This document shows, piece after piece, positions 37,635 to 49,220 of a DNA stretch of 64,000 bases. The notes below the pieces were generated by a model, which was given only the letters and a program-made list of their open reading frames with translations, did no database searches and had not been told where the DNA came from. The stretch's first letter is position 1, and the number at the start of each line of letters is the position of its first letter. A program made the position numbers and the translations under genes. The DNA comes from Crotophaga sulcirostris (Eukaryota > Chordata > Aves > Cuculiformes > Crotophagidae): assembly GCA_013397455.1 (NCBI GenBank), contig VYZB01000224.1, positions 1,032,174 through 1,096,173 on the forward strand, read 5' to 3'.

Positions 37635-38112
37635 AAGCTTCGTCAAGGAAAGTTAAGCTTCATCAGGGAAAGTTTAGGTTTGATATTAGGAAAAAGTTCT
37701 TCCCTGAAAGGGTGATTGGCCATTGGAATGTGCTGCCCAGGGAGGTGGTGGAGTCACCAACCCTGGAGGTGTTTAAGANNNNNNNNNNNAAGTTCTACAC
37801 TGAAAGGGTGATTGGCCACTGGAATGCGCTGCCCGGGGAGGTGGTGGAGTCGCCGACCCTTGATGTGTTTAAGAGGAGATTGGATGAGGCACTCAGTGCC
37901 ATGGTTTAGGTGATGGGATGGTGTTAGTGTTGGCTTATAGGTTGGACTTGATGATCTCAGAGGTCTCTTCCAACCTGGTTATACTGTGTGAAACTGTAGA
38001 TGAGGCACTCAGTGTCATGGTTTAGATGATGGGTTGGTGTTAGTGTTTAGTGTTGGGTTATAGGTTGGACATGATCTCAGAGGTCCCTTCCAATCTTGTA
38101 ATACTGTGATCT
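37635..38112 (+). mobile_element. Tandem cluster of three CR1 group A 3' ends
   Basis: Three sense CR1 pieces lie head to tail. The first is 37655-37778, preceded by a 20-base partial repeat (AAGCTTCGTCAAGGAAAGTT) of its own start at 37635. The second is 37790-37998, reached through an 11-N gap. The third is 37999-38112, beginning at GATGAGGCACTCAGTG. The second and third are both complete at the 3' end. The first is cut by the gap. The cluster could be true tandem duplication or partly an assembly effect at the gap. Confidence 0.93.
37779..37789. other. Assembly gap (11 N) inside CR1
   Basis: Eleven unknown bases join two group A copies at nearly, but not exactly, consecutive positions of the element: the left side stops at GTGTTTAAGA, while the right side resumes earlier in the element at AAGTTCTACACTG. 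The true gap content is therefore at least one CR1 3' end plus a new start. Confidence 0.97.
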
Positions 38113-40748
38113 CTTAATCATACAGAGAGTTACTACAAAACCTCCCTCCTCTTAGCTATTTCTTTTCTCTCCCTCTGAGGCAGCACTGATTCCCCCCTAT
38201 ATCCTCTATAGGTTTCTTCCCATAGATTTCCACGTCTTCTCACTACACACAGACATTGCTGAAGCCTACAGAAAGAACCAAACATGCCCCCTCTCTGCAC
38301 CTTTCCAGAAGATGTTCAAACTCAGCTACTTATAAAGCAATTCATAAAATGCTAGTGATGGTAAGCTCAGCAATAAATATTACTACCAACATCATTCAAT
38401 TTTTCTCCCTCAGACACATCACCTCCATCTCCTGAAGTGGTTTCTGATTCAAATAGGATCTACAAACTGTAAAGTCCTGCTAACATGCTGCAGTCCAAAC
38501 ACATATAAAGCTGCAGGATGATCAAAGACAACAATGCCAATGCTTGCAAAAGATGTTCTTTAAAACACTCTATTTCTGACACTCACATTCTCTACATCAA
38601 CAGCCTTTTTTTCCAGCACAAGTCGCAAGAACAACATTTTAACAGGTATCATAGTTTCTAGTACAGTTTGTGTTTCCTGCTCTTTATTATATTCACTCTC
38701 TCCTGCAAGAATTCCTGCAGGCATTTCTCTCATGCAGTTCCTTGCTTTGCCTCCAGAACTCAGCATTATAGAGAAAACCCCCATATGAAGAATATTCTCC
38801 AAAACCACAGCAGGTTAATGCTGTGTTTCTGTCTTTTGACAAAAACAACCAAGTCTCTTCAACATTCATAGGAAGGACCAGTACCAGGAATATTTACAAG
38901 ACTTTCCAGAAAAAAAAAACACCTCTGAAAGTTAAAAATTTTCATCCTCTGGCATGCAATAAAGAGCATTTCCCATCAAAACAGTACATTTATACAATAG
39001 TCACATACACGTTATCATCAATCACGTAGCAGAGTCCATACTGAGACCAAGAGGAACTCTCATGGCTTAATGAGAACAAGCTTTTCCTTCTAGATTTTGA
39101 AGATAGAAGGGCCCAATTAAAACGGAGCTGAGCTGCAGAACACCAACAACCATCCAGTCGTTTGCTGAGTCAAAATAATTCACCAGCACATGTATCTGTC
39201 AAAAAGCATCCAGTTCCATTTCAAGGCTTTGCCCAGGGAGCAATATATCCTTTTCTGCTTTTTGTTTTTCTGATTTAGCTCATCTTTGTATGTCTTTGTT
39301 TCATAAAGAAATTTCCAGAGTCAGGTGTATTTCCCTCACACAGGAGATTTTTGGCATCAGGAGTTACTTTTTAAACTTCTTTTCAGTATATTAAAATTTC
39401 TGCACTGTATTTATAAATTAAAGAAGTAAAACTCAAAAATATGCTGCTTAGTCATTGGGGATGAATAGCATGACTCATAAAGACTTAGATGGTAACAAAG
39501 TTAATACAAATCGTGCACCGTACCAAATGTTCCTTTACCCAGGATCTATCACTCCCTGAAATTTTTCTCTCTGTGAAGAATGAAACTGCTCAATGTGCCT
39601 CATGTGGCTTGGGTTATAAAGCCATTTTGGTCATGATGGTTTGGTTAATTTCCAAGATCATATATACAGGACACACTGATGAGCATCAAAGACACCTTTT
39701 CATCCATTTTCTAAGCAATTTTTGATGGTCCATCATGCTGGGCACCTGTGAGTCACAGTGCAGGCTGCTCTCAGCTGAGTAATGATGTGCCGAGGTTCCC
39801 ACACAGCTATCATCAAGTCAGGAATAGGTTTGGTTTCAGTCAACGTACATTTTTGAATATATGGGTTTCTGCATCACAAATACTATTTCTCCCTCCACAG
39901 CTCATTAACACTTCCCCCTAGTGGTTTAATTTGGGACAAATGACAAGTCCAATTCTTCCAGCTGCTCAGGCAACGCTACAACGGAAGCACAGATCCCTTA
40001 AGGGTCTGTAGGGCAGACACAATCCAACAAGGGTTCATGAATTCCTAAGGTATGCTTGTACCACTAAATAAGAAGGCAGTCAAGGAGCAAATTTGAGTTC
40101 CAGACCTTTGACTATTTGCACTGTTTGGTTGTTAGTTCAATTTTAGGTCTGGTTTAAAATGCACTAAAGAGTTCTGCAAAGTCTGCAGGGAGAGAGCTCT
40201 AAGCCAGTCAGCACCACTGAGCCTTAAAGGCAAGGACTGTTGTCTGGCCTTCCTTTTTTCAGTAGTAACTAGTTTTTCATTTAGCTGTAACTATCAGAAC
40301 ATTCCTGGAAGAGACAGAAGTGCAGAAAACCAGTCCTTCCGTTTGCCTTAGTCAAGACTTAAGTTGAACCCAGAAAGAAATATTTACAAGGTGAGTACAA
40401 GAACAAAACCTACCAGGGTAGTTTATTTGTGCTAAATGGAGGGACAGAACCATGAAACATGTTTCAGAAACCCCCTGTGCTGCTTGGCTGCTTGCAAGAT
40501 CTTCAGGCTCAAAGGAAAAAGCCAGAAAGTGTTTGGGTGGCGGTGAAGAAATTAAAGTCTCTGACTGAGTGGAGATTTGGTTGGTCAGTCAGGTTTTTTT
40601 TTGAGAAAGGGAGTCCAGGGTGAACATAACATTTCAAAATCTGACTTGGGTTCTCACAGTTTAAAAGGTAAAATAGAAGATGAATTACATATCCAGATAT
40701 TAGCTACTACAAGCTTTTAATCTAAAGCCTGAAAGGCAAACATCACGA
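38113..40748. other. Unique non-coding DNA
   Basis: About 2.6 kb of AT-rich unique sequence. The frames at 38560-38808 (minus) and 39489-39725 (plus) have no splice or family support that I can see. Confidence 0.5.
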
Positions 40749-40842
40749 ATCCAGTGGGAGGTGTCCCTGCCTATGGCAGGGGCGTTGGAACTGGACGATC
40801 TTCAAGGTCCCCTCCAACCCAAACCATTCTATGATTCCATGA
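40749..40842 (+). mobile_element. CR1 LINE 3' tip, group B, about 90 bp
   Basis: Reads ATCCAGTGGGAGGTGTCCCT to CCCAAACCATTCTATGATTC. This is an extreme 5' truncation that retains only the 3' UTR of the element. Confidence 0.93.
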
Positions 40843-42971
40843 ATTTTGTTCATCACTTCAATTTAGCTCCAAGCAGTGAATTAGCTCAGTGTAATTCTTC
40901 CAGTCTCCCTCTCCTCTCACTTTATTCTTTTCTCCCATCTTAACCACTGTTAAGAAAAACAAGTAACAAAACAGACCAAACAAATCACCCTAAATGTACA
41001 ATTCCCAATTGCCAGAGACTTGTCATTCACATCACTAATTCAATTGCTTCATCCTAACCACTTGCCTGTCCTAGAGCTAATTTAAAACCTAATGTCGGTG
41101 CCTGCATTTTCATATTTAACAGCAACATTCTGTAGAAGACCCTTTTTTCTTTTTTTTTTTTTTTGAAACAGAAAGACTGCACCAGCTGTCAGAAGATCTG
41201 TGGTGTCTAAGATCAGTTTCCATGGATATAAATAATTAGCTCTGTGCTCTCCTCCACCAGCACAGCCTCTTGGCCCAGTATGATTAATTCCCCACTGCTG
41301 GTATACATCACAGAACCATGCCTTGCACTCATTTTAAGGGGAACTCAGATAGAAAGGGTCATTTTGTTATCCTCCACCACAGTTTTAAATCTATCTGCTC
41401 TCCGTGTTCCTGTTTATTGAAAAGCCTTTACTTTTGCCTTATCTTCCATCTATCCTTGTATTTTTACTGGTGTTCACTGCTACAGTTCAAGTTACACAGT
41501 TTATCATATCCATTCATTTTTCAAGTCATCAATATCACTAGTGCATAAAACTTAATTTCAGTGGTCAGCTACAAGGAATGCCAAGTGAAATGAAAAAGGG
41601 ACATCCATAACTCATTTCCAAAAACCTCTATCCAGCCTTTCATGCCTCTACTTCCAGCCATGTCCCTTGGTGAGGAAAACTAAAACTTCCTGGTTTCAAA
41701 CAAACCCTAAAGTAGTTCAGCTAGTGATGAAACATTGTTCCAATTCTCCACAGTTTACAAAAGAGGATGAAACAGACTGGTGTCAAAATTACTTTCTGCA
41801 TAGATTAAAATAGATTAGAAGACTACAGAGTTTTCTAAAATCAGCAATTTAAGAGAGAAGATTGTGATGAAAATCTTCATATCCTGCGTGTGGATGAGGA
41901 TGAAAATGAATAGCAGACAATTAACCGGATGGCTCTAATATCATTAGAAAAGGGGGAAACTTCAAAAAGGCTGCCCAACTGCCATCTTTGCACTTCTATT
42001 TCTTTCCTTTTATGCAAAATTCAAGGAAGACGTAAAAATCTGAAGTTACAAAAATGACAAACTGAAAACAAGTAATAGCTGTAACTAAACATCGGTCCAC
42101 CTGATCCAAGACCAGGTTGATTTGATCAGGCATCACAACATCATCAAACAGCACACGTCAATTGACCCTGGGTTTATGAACTTCACTTTTCCTGTACACT
42201 TGAATATGGCCTGTAATCTCTATTCACTTCACTTCGACCAGTCTTCCCTGTGATCCAAACACAATTCTTTCTTTAAAATGAAAGGAAAGCAATCAGCCTA
42301 ATATTCTGAACTACAAGCAAGTCTAAGAAAGCACTGCTTGCAGCTCCCACTTGGAGGGAAAAACATAAGACAGAGAGTGAAATCCAAGAAATAAATTATT
42401 CTGCAAAAGCCATGTAATCTTCTGTATTATGTTTATATATTTTCTAGTTTTCATTTTGTATGGACATTGACCAGGGAAGCTGTTTATACAGGAATATTTT
42501 CACACCATCTGCAATTTGCAATCAGTCAGTTTTGCTGCTGACTTTGAAATGGGAAGCAGCCTAAGACTGACACCTATGGCACGAGACCGTAGTGTGTTGG
42601 GCAGTCCACAAAGAATTGCTTATCAGAGTCTCTAAAGAAGGAGAAATGAGTTACTTTGTTCCTGAGCCTGTGCATACTGAAAACACTGGCAGCACCAGTG
42701 CAGCCTCAGAGAAAAACACAGATTTTGAAGTTAGATCAGGAGATAAAATTCTCCTCTTCTAACACTACGAGCAAAACCAGGAATTTTTGAAATCATTCAT
42801 AGTCTTGTGGGAAGCAACATTGCTTTGCTGTCATTTAAGAAAGAAAAAAAAATAGAAAAAAAAAGAAAAAAGAAAAGAAATATTGTTTATGTTTTTTTGA
42901 GCTTCTCAGAGCTAAGCCTGCTGCATTCTATGCCTGTGCAGTAGGAATCAGGCTGGTCTTCTATTTTTAAA
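40843..42971. other. Unique non-coding DNA
   Basis: About 2.1 kb. It has a T15 run at 41150-41164 and an A-rich purine tract at about 42838-42880. No gene signal. Confidence 0.55.
42838..42880. repeat. A-rich purine tract
   Basis: About 40 bases made almost wholly of A with scattered G and one T. Simple low-complexity sequence. Confidence 0.85.
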
Positions 42972-43170
42972 AATCACAGAACAATAGAATGTCCTGAGTA
43001 GAAAGGGACCCACAATAATCATCAAGCCCAACTCCTGTCCCTGCACAGGACAACCCCAACATTCACACCGTGGGGCTGAGGGCATTGGTCAGATCCCTCT
43101 GGAATATTGTCAGGCTGGGACTGCTGCCCTGGGGAGCTGTGCCAGTGCTCCACCACCCTCTGAGTGAAAA
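42972..43170 (-). mobile_element. CR1 LINE 3' fragment, group D
   Basis: Antisense CR1: it starts AATCACAGAACAATAGAATG and TCCTGAGTAGAAAGGGACCC, then TGCACAGGACAACCCCAAC, and ends around CACCACCCTCTGAGTGAAA. This CR1 type differs in its 3' end from groups A-C and matches the tip at 13009. It is moderately diverged. Confidence 0.9.
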
Positions 43171-44144
43171 ATGTAACAGTGCTTGAATTCTTTTTTTGAA
43201 ACTGGGACAGCACTTGTGCCACTTCACTGCCAATGGATTGATACATTTCTCATTGACAGGAGTGACCTGAGTAAGCTAAGAATGGTTCTTTATTTCCTGC
43301 TGACAGGCAGGTTGTGAACGCAACATTTTATTGAGTCTTACCTGGTTTTGGAACAATTCTCAAAGTAAACCCAATAGGATACATTGTGCATCTTAAAAAC
43401 AAAACTGGAAAGGAAATAACATTATAAAGGAGTCTGGCTGTGTCTGAATGTTCAAGCATTTGCAACAAAGAGTAAGGATGATTATTTACACCTTACATCT
43501 GAGGGGATAAGAGGCCAGAGAAGTTAAAACCAAAGACAGCTAAAATGATCCTGCCCAAATGTAATACACAACAATTCTCTGGTTGGACAGGAAAATAATG
43601 AGAAAAAGGGGAAAAAACTATACTGAAAAATTGGCAATAAGTAGCATTCTCCATTCCCCAGTGCCAGTGAGTGACAGAACTGCAAATAGGATGCCCAGGC
43701 ATCCAAACTTGCACACTAATGCCCAATACTGTGAACTTAACAAACTTGCAGAAGTATTCTTATCCATTAATATTGCTGGCTACTGACTATCATTTCAACT
43801 CAAACCAGTGCGTGTAGCTACATGCTACCTCTACATTTAGAAAGCAAATCTATTAAGAGATAAATAAGAGTCTCAGATAAACTGTCTCCAGTGAATTGTG
43901 CAGCATATTAGATAGCCTGAGTTGGAAAAGCCATCCTCTCTATATCTGCAGCCAGTGAGCAAAACACAAATCACCAGAGCCACAGAGATTTTGTGTAAAA
44001 CAAAGGAAATTGGATCCTTCACATAAAGCTCCCTAAACACACAGCTTTTGTGTCTGACATACACAGATTATTGCAAAGTGGATTTCCTTCCTTCAGCAAC
44101 CGGGGAGCAAGGAGGTGAGGAAGACTGAAAGATGTCTTCACAAA
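43171..44144. other. Unique non-coding DNA
   Basis: About 1 kb. Overlapping frames at 43493-43786 on both strands have no recognisable product. Confidence 0.55.
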
Positions 44145-44625
44145 GACTTGAAGGTACTGGAGTGTGTCCAGAGGAGGGCAACGAAGATGGTGAAGGGTTT
44201 GGAGCACAAGCCCTGTGAGGAGCGACTGAGGGAGCTGGGGCTGTTTAGCCTGGAGAAGAGGAGGCTCAGGGGAGACCTTATTGCTCTCTACAACTGCCTA
44301 AAAGGAGGTTGGAGTCAGGCAGGGGTTGGTCTCTTCTCTCAGGTGACCAGGGACAGAACTAGAGGACATGGACTCAAGCTTCCTCAGGGGAGATTTAGGT
44401 TTGATATTAGGAAAAAGTTCTTCCCTGAAAGGGTGATTGGCCATTGGAATGCGCTGCCCAGGGAGGTGGTGGAGTCACCAACCCTGGAGGTGTTTAAGAG
44501 GAGACTGGCTGAGGCACTCAGTGCCAGGGTTTAGATGATGGGTTAGTGCTGGTGTTATTGTTGGGTTCTAGGTTGGACTCGATGATCTCAAAGGCCCTTT
44601 CCAACCTTGTCATACTGTGATATTA
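44145..44625 (+). mobile_element. CR1 LINE 3' fragment, group A, longest open ORF2 tail
   Basis: Sense CR1. The frame 44115-44534 (139 codons, the first part outside CR1) runs uninterrupted through the ORF2 C-terminus: [75 protein letters not shown], stop. The 3' UTR ends CCTTGTCATACTGTGATATT. The intact frame and close likeness to the copy at 31878 (roughly 93% over the last 300 bases by eye) point to a relatively recent insertion. The endonuclease and reverse transcriptase are missing, so it cannot move by itself. Confidence 0.97.
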
Positions 44626-45294
44626 CGGTGATGAACAGTTACCAAAAAACCAAGGGATTTGTAGGGGGGCATTTTAGTTGAAATTCCAACACTGAATCCA
44701 CAGCAAGCCACTTCTGGCCTTGCTCCTCTCATGTGACCTCACCTGGAGGACAAATTTTGGTTTAAATTCAGTTCTGAACATCTATAATTAAATATATTTA
44801 TACACATATTTAAAGAGATGTGACAAAGCAATCAGGGAACTGAAATAATTTGATTCCTGCAACTTACCCTGGATTTTGTATTACAGATATCAAATACTCA
44901 AAATAGTGATTGCAACCAGTATTTCATAGCCAACCCAGAGAGGAAATGCATTTGGATCAAATTTATTTTACTAGATTCTCCAAGCTGACAGGTGCAGCAA
45001 AATTATACTGGAACTGACAAAACATACATAAAGGTGATTAGAATCAAGCATTTTACACCAGGGTGAAAGACAGGGCAAGAGCCAATTAATAAATAGTTCA
45101 TTATTACATTTAGCCCATCAAAACAGTTCTTACTAGGCACCTTGTCAAAGGCAATCCAAGTACTTAACGCAATGACTCATTTTTTCACAATCTAGTAACA
45201 GTGACCTGAAATTGAATAGAAATCTAAAAATTCACTTTGTGATTAAGACTCCACAGCAACATGGTATTTGGAGAGAAGGTGGAACAACACAGGG
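44626..45294. other. Unique non-coding DNA
   Basis: About 670 bases, AT-rich, without repeat or gene signal. Confidence 0.55.
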
Positions 45295-45388
45295 AATCAT
45301 AGTCATAGAATGCTTTGTGTTGGAAGGGGCCTTAACCATCACCTAGTTCCAACTCCACTGCCATGGGCAGGGACACCTTCCACCCTAC
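45295..45388 (-). mobile_element. CR1 LINE 3' tip, antisense, beside an opposite copy
   Basis: Reads AATCATAGTCATAGAATG, GGAAGGGGCCTTAACCATC, CCATGGGCAGGGACACCTTC. It is the antisense of a CR1 3' end and stops about 8 bases before a sense copy starts. The 3' sequence (ACCATCACCTAGTTCC) differs from the sense copy, so it is probably a different subfamily and an independent insertion. Confidence 0.92.
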
Positions 45389-45396
45389 TCTTTCCT

Positions 45397-45711
45397 GGCT
45401 CCAGGAAAGGTGGGGAGGGGCTCTTGATCAGGGAGGGCAGGGACAGGACCAGGGGAAGGGTATTCAGCTGAAAAGGGGAAGATTGAGATGAGATACTGGG
45501 GAGAAATGTTTTGCTGTGAGGGTGAGGAGGCCCTGGCCCAGGTTGCCCAGAGCAATGGTGGCTGCCCCATCCCTGGAGGTGTTGAAGGCCAGGTTGGATG
45601 GGGCTTGGAGCCCCCTGATCCAGTGGGAGGTGTCCCTGCCCATGGCAGGGTGGTGGAACTGGATGGACTTTCAGGTCCCTTCCAACCCAAACTGTTCTAT
45701 GATTCTATGAA
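45397..45711 (+). mobile_element. CR1 LINE 3' fragment, group B
   Basis: Sense CR1 from GGCTCCAGGAAAGGTGGGG to ACTGTTCTATGATTCTATGA, a tail with two 8-base ATTCTATG-type units, the classical CR1 3' microsatellite. It stands tail-out next to the antisense tip at 45295. Confidence 0.96.
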
Positions 45712-46479
45712 ATCAACCAATTTACGTCAGTCAAATATCACACACACTACTCCTTTTTGCTGAGCTTGCACAGAAACATCTTTCAAGGTATTTGACAGCA
45801 CAATACGATTCAAGCAGGTATCATTTAAGTATTTACAACATGATTACTTAGATAAGGTTTCAATCATTTCTGTAAGCAATTTCAGGGGAAATGAAGCTTG
45901 GAAAAACATGGAAATTACTGCAGCACTACATGTCCGTGTTGGCAGAAATACCAAATTTAATGTGCAGCATGAATCGTTTTTAGCCCTGCTAAAAGCTTTA
46001 AATAGAAAGAAGCTATCTAGGATTTTTAATCAAAGCACTTTCTTGAGGATGCAGACCACTCCATGAACCAATAAACAGTTTGAATGGACAAAACATGAAA
46101 AATCAGACCACTTCAGTACAAGCATGTGCAGCCTGCTAGAATAATAATGGCTTCAGCAGGACTCAAGTGTTCAAATCTCCAAAGGTACCGGGGCAATATT
46201 CATATTTGTGCAGGAAAATTATCTTCAATTGTTTGCCTGGCATCAGCAAGTCAAACTGTGTACTTTGGTCTGCCTGCTTGGCTAAGCTGATGTAAAATCC
46301 TCAGATTCATTGTCTAACGTAACCTATTAAGCTCAGGAGATGCTGCAGGAAAGCAAAGTGATAGAACATAAAAAGCAACAGTTTCCACCAGCCAGCTTTA
46401 GAGGGGCCAATTCTGGTTTGATTTACACTGGGTTAAGTCAGAATCTCATTACATCTACATAACAATCTGTCTTCCTGAC
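45712..46479. other. Unique non-coding DNA
   Basis: About 770 bases, AT-rich, no recognised features. Confidence 0.55.
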
Positions 46480-46680
46480 AAGAAGACTGGGCGCTTTTGC
46501 GGGCCCAGACTGCTCAGCAGTTGCTGCAGGCCTAACTCAGCTCAGGCCTACGTTAGCTCAGGCCTTCATTAACTCTGGCCTACGTTAGCTCAACTCTACC
46601 AACTCATACTGGTGTTTGATTTATTTCAGCCGACGATACAGGGAGACAGAGCGCGCCTGGGAGACATGGAATTTGGCTAG
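46480..46680. other. Locally CpG-rich segment with minisatellite
   Basis: This segment has several CpGs (GGGCGCTTTTGCGGGCC, CCGACGATAC, GAGCGCGCC) and a 16-bp repeat in the middle, unlike its AT-rich neighbours. It could be part of an LTR-type insertion or regulatory DNA. I cannot decide by eye. Confidence 0.3.
46528..46591 (+). repeat. 16-bp minisatellite, four units
   Basis: Units are AGGCCTAACTCAGCTC, AGGCCTACGTTAGCTC, AGGCCTTCATTAACTC and TGGCCTACGTTAGCTC, in register with no indels. Units 2 and 4 differ only at the first base, which suggests expansion in steps or conversion. Confidence 0.93.
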
Positions 46681-46689
46681 GTCACTGTC

Positions 46690-47130
46690 AGGTGGGGAAT
46701 GCCTTTAATTTTGCATATTATCTCCTTATTAACCAAAACTAAGGCACCATCCTCATCCTCAGAGCTTTTGCTCGGGGGCAGCAGGTACTGCACTACGTCC
46801 CAGCCAAACGGCAAGCAGGGAGCGCGGAGGTTTGGAGGAGCAGCTGAATTCTCACGGCACACCTTCCAAACCACCGCACTGTTTGCTCTCACACATTAAT
46901 TACTGTTTATATTTACCTCTAATCTGCATATGTATTTTAAACAAGCCACAAAAAAGTGCGCTCTTACAATTAAGAGTAATCTTCAATTACTTCCAGCCAG
47001 TGTGTACTCTCGCCTGCCAATTAATTACAGAGTTCATGAAAAGTGTTTACAAATTAGGCATTTGAAAAGCTGAGAACAGCGGAGGAGTCATCCTGGCGAG
47101 GCAGGAAATAAAAATGCCCTGAGGTAATTT
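46690..47130. promoter_or_regulatory. Possible conserved non-coding element
   Basis: Dense ATTA/TAAT motifs (CTTTAATTTTGCATATTATC, ACATTAATTACTG, CCAATTAATTACAG), an octamer-like TTTGCAT and a GC-rich centre with several CpGs. This resembles a developmental enhancer, but conservation is not testable here. Confidence 0.25.
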
Positions 47131-49220
47131 ATGACTCTGTTCTTGTGTCCACAACCAAAGACTGAAGGGAACGTACTAAGACTCAACTGGCAATTTTCCA
47201 GCAGGCCAAAATGATGTTTTATACATAATAGGTCTCCACAACTTGTAAGATTTATAGCACATTCCAAAATACGAGGCTCTTAATGGCAACAATAGATCAG
47301 CCCTTGTTTTACAAGTTACAACTGCTTTTTAAGAGCCTTTTTCCTAACAGTCTTTTGACTTCATAACAGTTGTAATTAACGTTGACAGGAGTTGTGCTCC
47401 CAAATTTTTCATGCTTTGTAGCAAGAAAGATGTCCCACCAGGGATTTAAAAGTTAGAGAAAACGGGGAACTTATTGTAGGAAAGTACTTGGGTCATTAAG
47501 TTTGGTCACCTGTAAATACATTTTATGAGTGGTCTGATAAACTTCTCAAGTCCCTTCTTCAGACTTCCCCGAACAGTCCGACTGGAAATGCTAGGACTGC
47601 TCTTCTAATTTCCAACTTTAAATCCTACCTGATTAATTCAGGACACAATGCTGGCACAAAAACAAGTGAGCATAAACTGTCATGAATATATGATTTTTTT
47701 CAGAAAAGTCATGATTATATTGAGGAATTCAATGCCACAAGATGCTGGAAATACAAAGGGATAAATTAGAAAGCGTGGATTTATATAAAAAATACCTGAG
47801 CTCAAAAACTGATCAGATAAATTAATAGAAGTCTGTTGAGGACTACTAAAATACATATATAACTCCCTGAAGATCTTGCACTTCAGAGTGAGAATGTAAA
47901 GTAGGAGAAAATACAACTCTGCACTCATCAGTTCCTATAATACTGTCATAAGCATCCCATACAAGTTGCTAGCAAAGAAAAGGTACTGGGATAGAAGATA
48001 ACTCCTCGACCGTCCCAGAACAATATTTTTCATTGTAATATAAATCAAGCCAAAGCCCTCATATTATTCAAAGATGCTTTTCCACTTTTTTGGTTTTTTT
48101 TTACTTAATCGAAATTGCAGAAAAGAAGTCCCCTCCACTCTTAAGCATTGAAACATGCTGAAGGAATCCAGTGCAGTCATTGCTAGAATCTGTGATGGAA
48201 ACCCATTTTATTTTATAAGAAAATTAAGAACAGCAGCAATTAAACCTTCTTTCTCTTTTCTTTCAAGGAATTCTTGGAAAAGCCTCTAGATATTAAAATA
48301 AGAGCAGCCAAAACCAGATCCATGCCATGACTGTTCATAAGTGATGTCTTAAATAGCAACATTTTTATTATCCTTTGCCATGAGAAACAAGCTTTCCTTT
48401 GGATTAATTTACTTTTCCAATTACTCACCAGAACACTGGGTGTGACATGACAGCGCTTGATGCGACAGTAACAATAAGACCAATCTTCACATCTGATCCG
48501 TGCACTCTAAATGGATTGCCATGGAAACAGTTATCCCTTTACACCTTTGATGCTGAGATTGGCTCCCTTGAACATGTCCAGATACATAGGACTGCTGGCC
48601 TGTATGTTTTAATAGTTGCTGAGGGAGAGGCTGGGGGGCCATAAGAAGAGAGGCAGGATGCTTATATAGCCTGGAGCAACATGTTTATGAAAATCCCTTC
48701 ACTTCAAACTGCATCTACTCCTGAGCGAATTTGGCTTTTAATGTTGCCCCTAAACTGTGATCAACCATAGATTTTTGACGAGTATCAAACCCCACTGCCA
48801 TACAGAGTTAGCAGGCAGACAGAAGGTCCTGCCAGAAAATTATATCTCCTGGCAGATCTACTGCAGTAATGTCTTCTTTAGAATTCAATGGGAATTTATT
48901 CAGGCAACAGGTACAAAGGCAGCCTCTGAAAAACTGATTCCAGCTCCGACCTCCTAAAAGCAATACCTGCTTCTTCAGTTCAAAGTAGGTGAATCATGAG
49001 GCTATGGCAGGATTAAGGAGTAAAGGCTGTTTTCTCCTCTCAATGAATGTGTTTTATTATCTATAAATAATAGGATTTTGATTCTTGGGTTTTCACAGAA
49101 AGTAGAATACTAATGGACCACAGGATTCCTCTCTCTGCAGGTTTCAAGCAGCATGTGTACCTCCAGCTGCAGGCTGGAAATCCTGCTTCTAATCGTAACG
49201 CATCTTGCCTTAAAATCCTT
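47131..49220. other. Unique non-coding DNA
   Basis: About 2 kb, with the RFX-like site at 48515 listed separately. No coding or repeat signal. Confidence 0.5.
48515..48528. promoter_or_regulatory. RFX X-box-like site
   Basis: ATTGCCATGGAAAC differs at one base from the palindromic X-box consensus GTTGCCATGGAAAC bound by RFX factors, which control ciliary and MHC class II genes. The surrounding 48440-48660 has more CpG and GC than its neighbours. A single motif match is only suggestive. Confidence 0.4.

Noticed and set aside
37712..37909. Plus-strand open frame across two CR1 pieces
   Set aside because: It crosses an 11-N gap and joins two separate CR1 copies.
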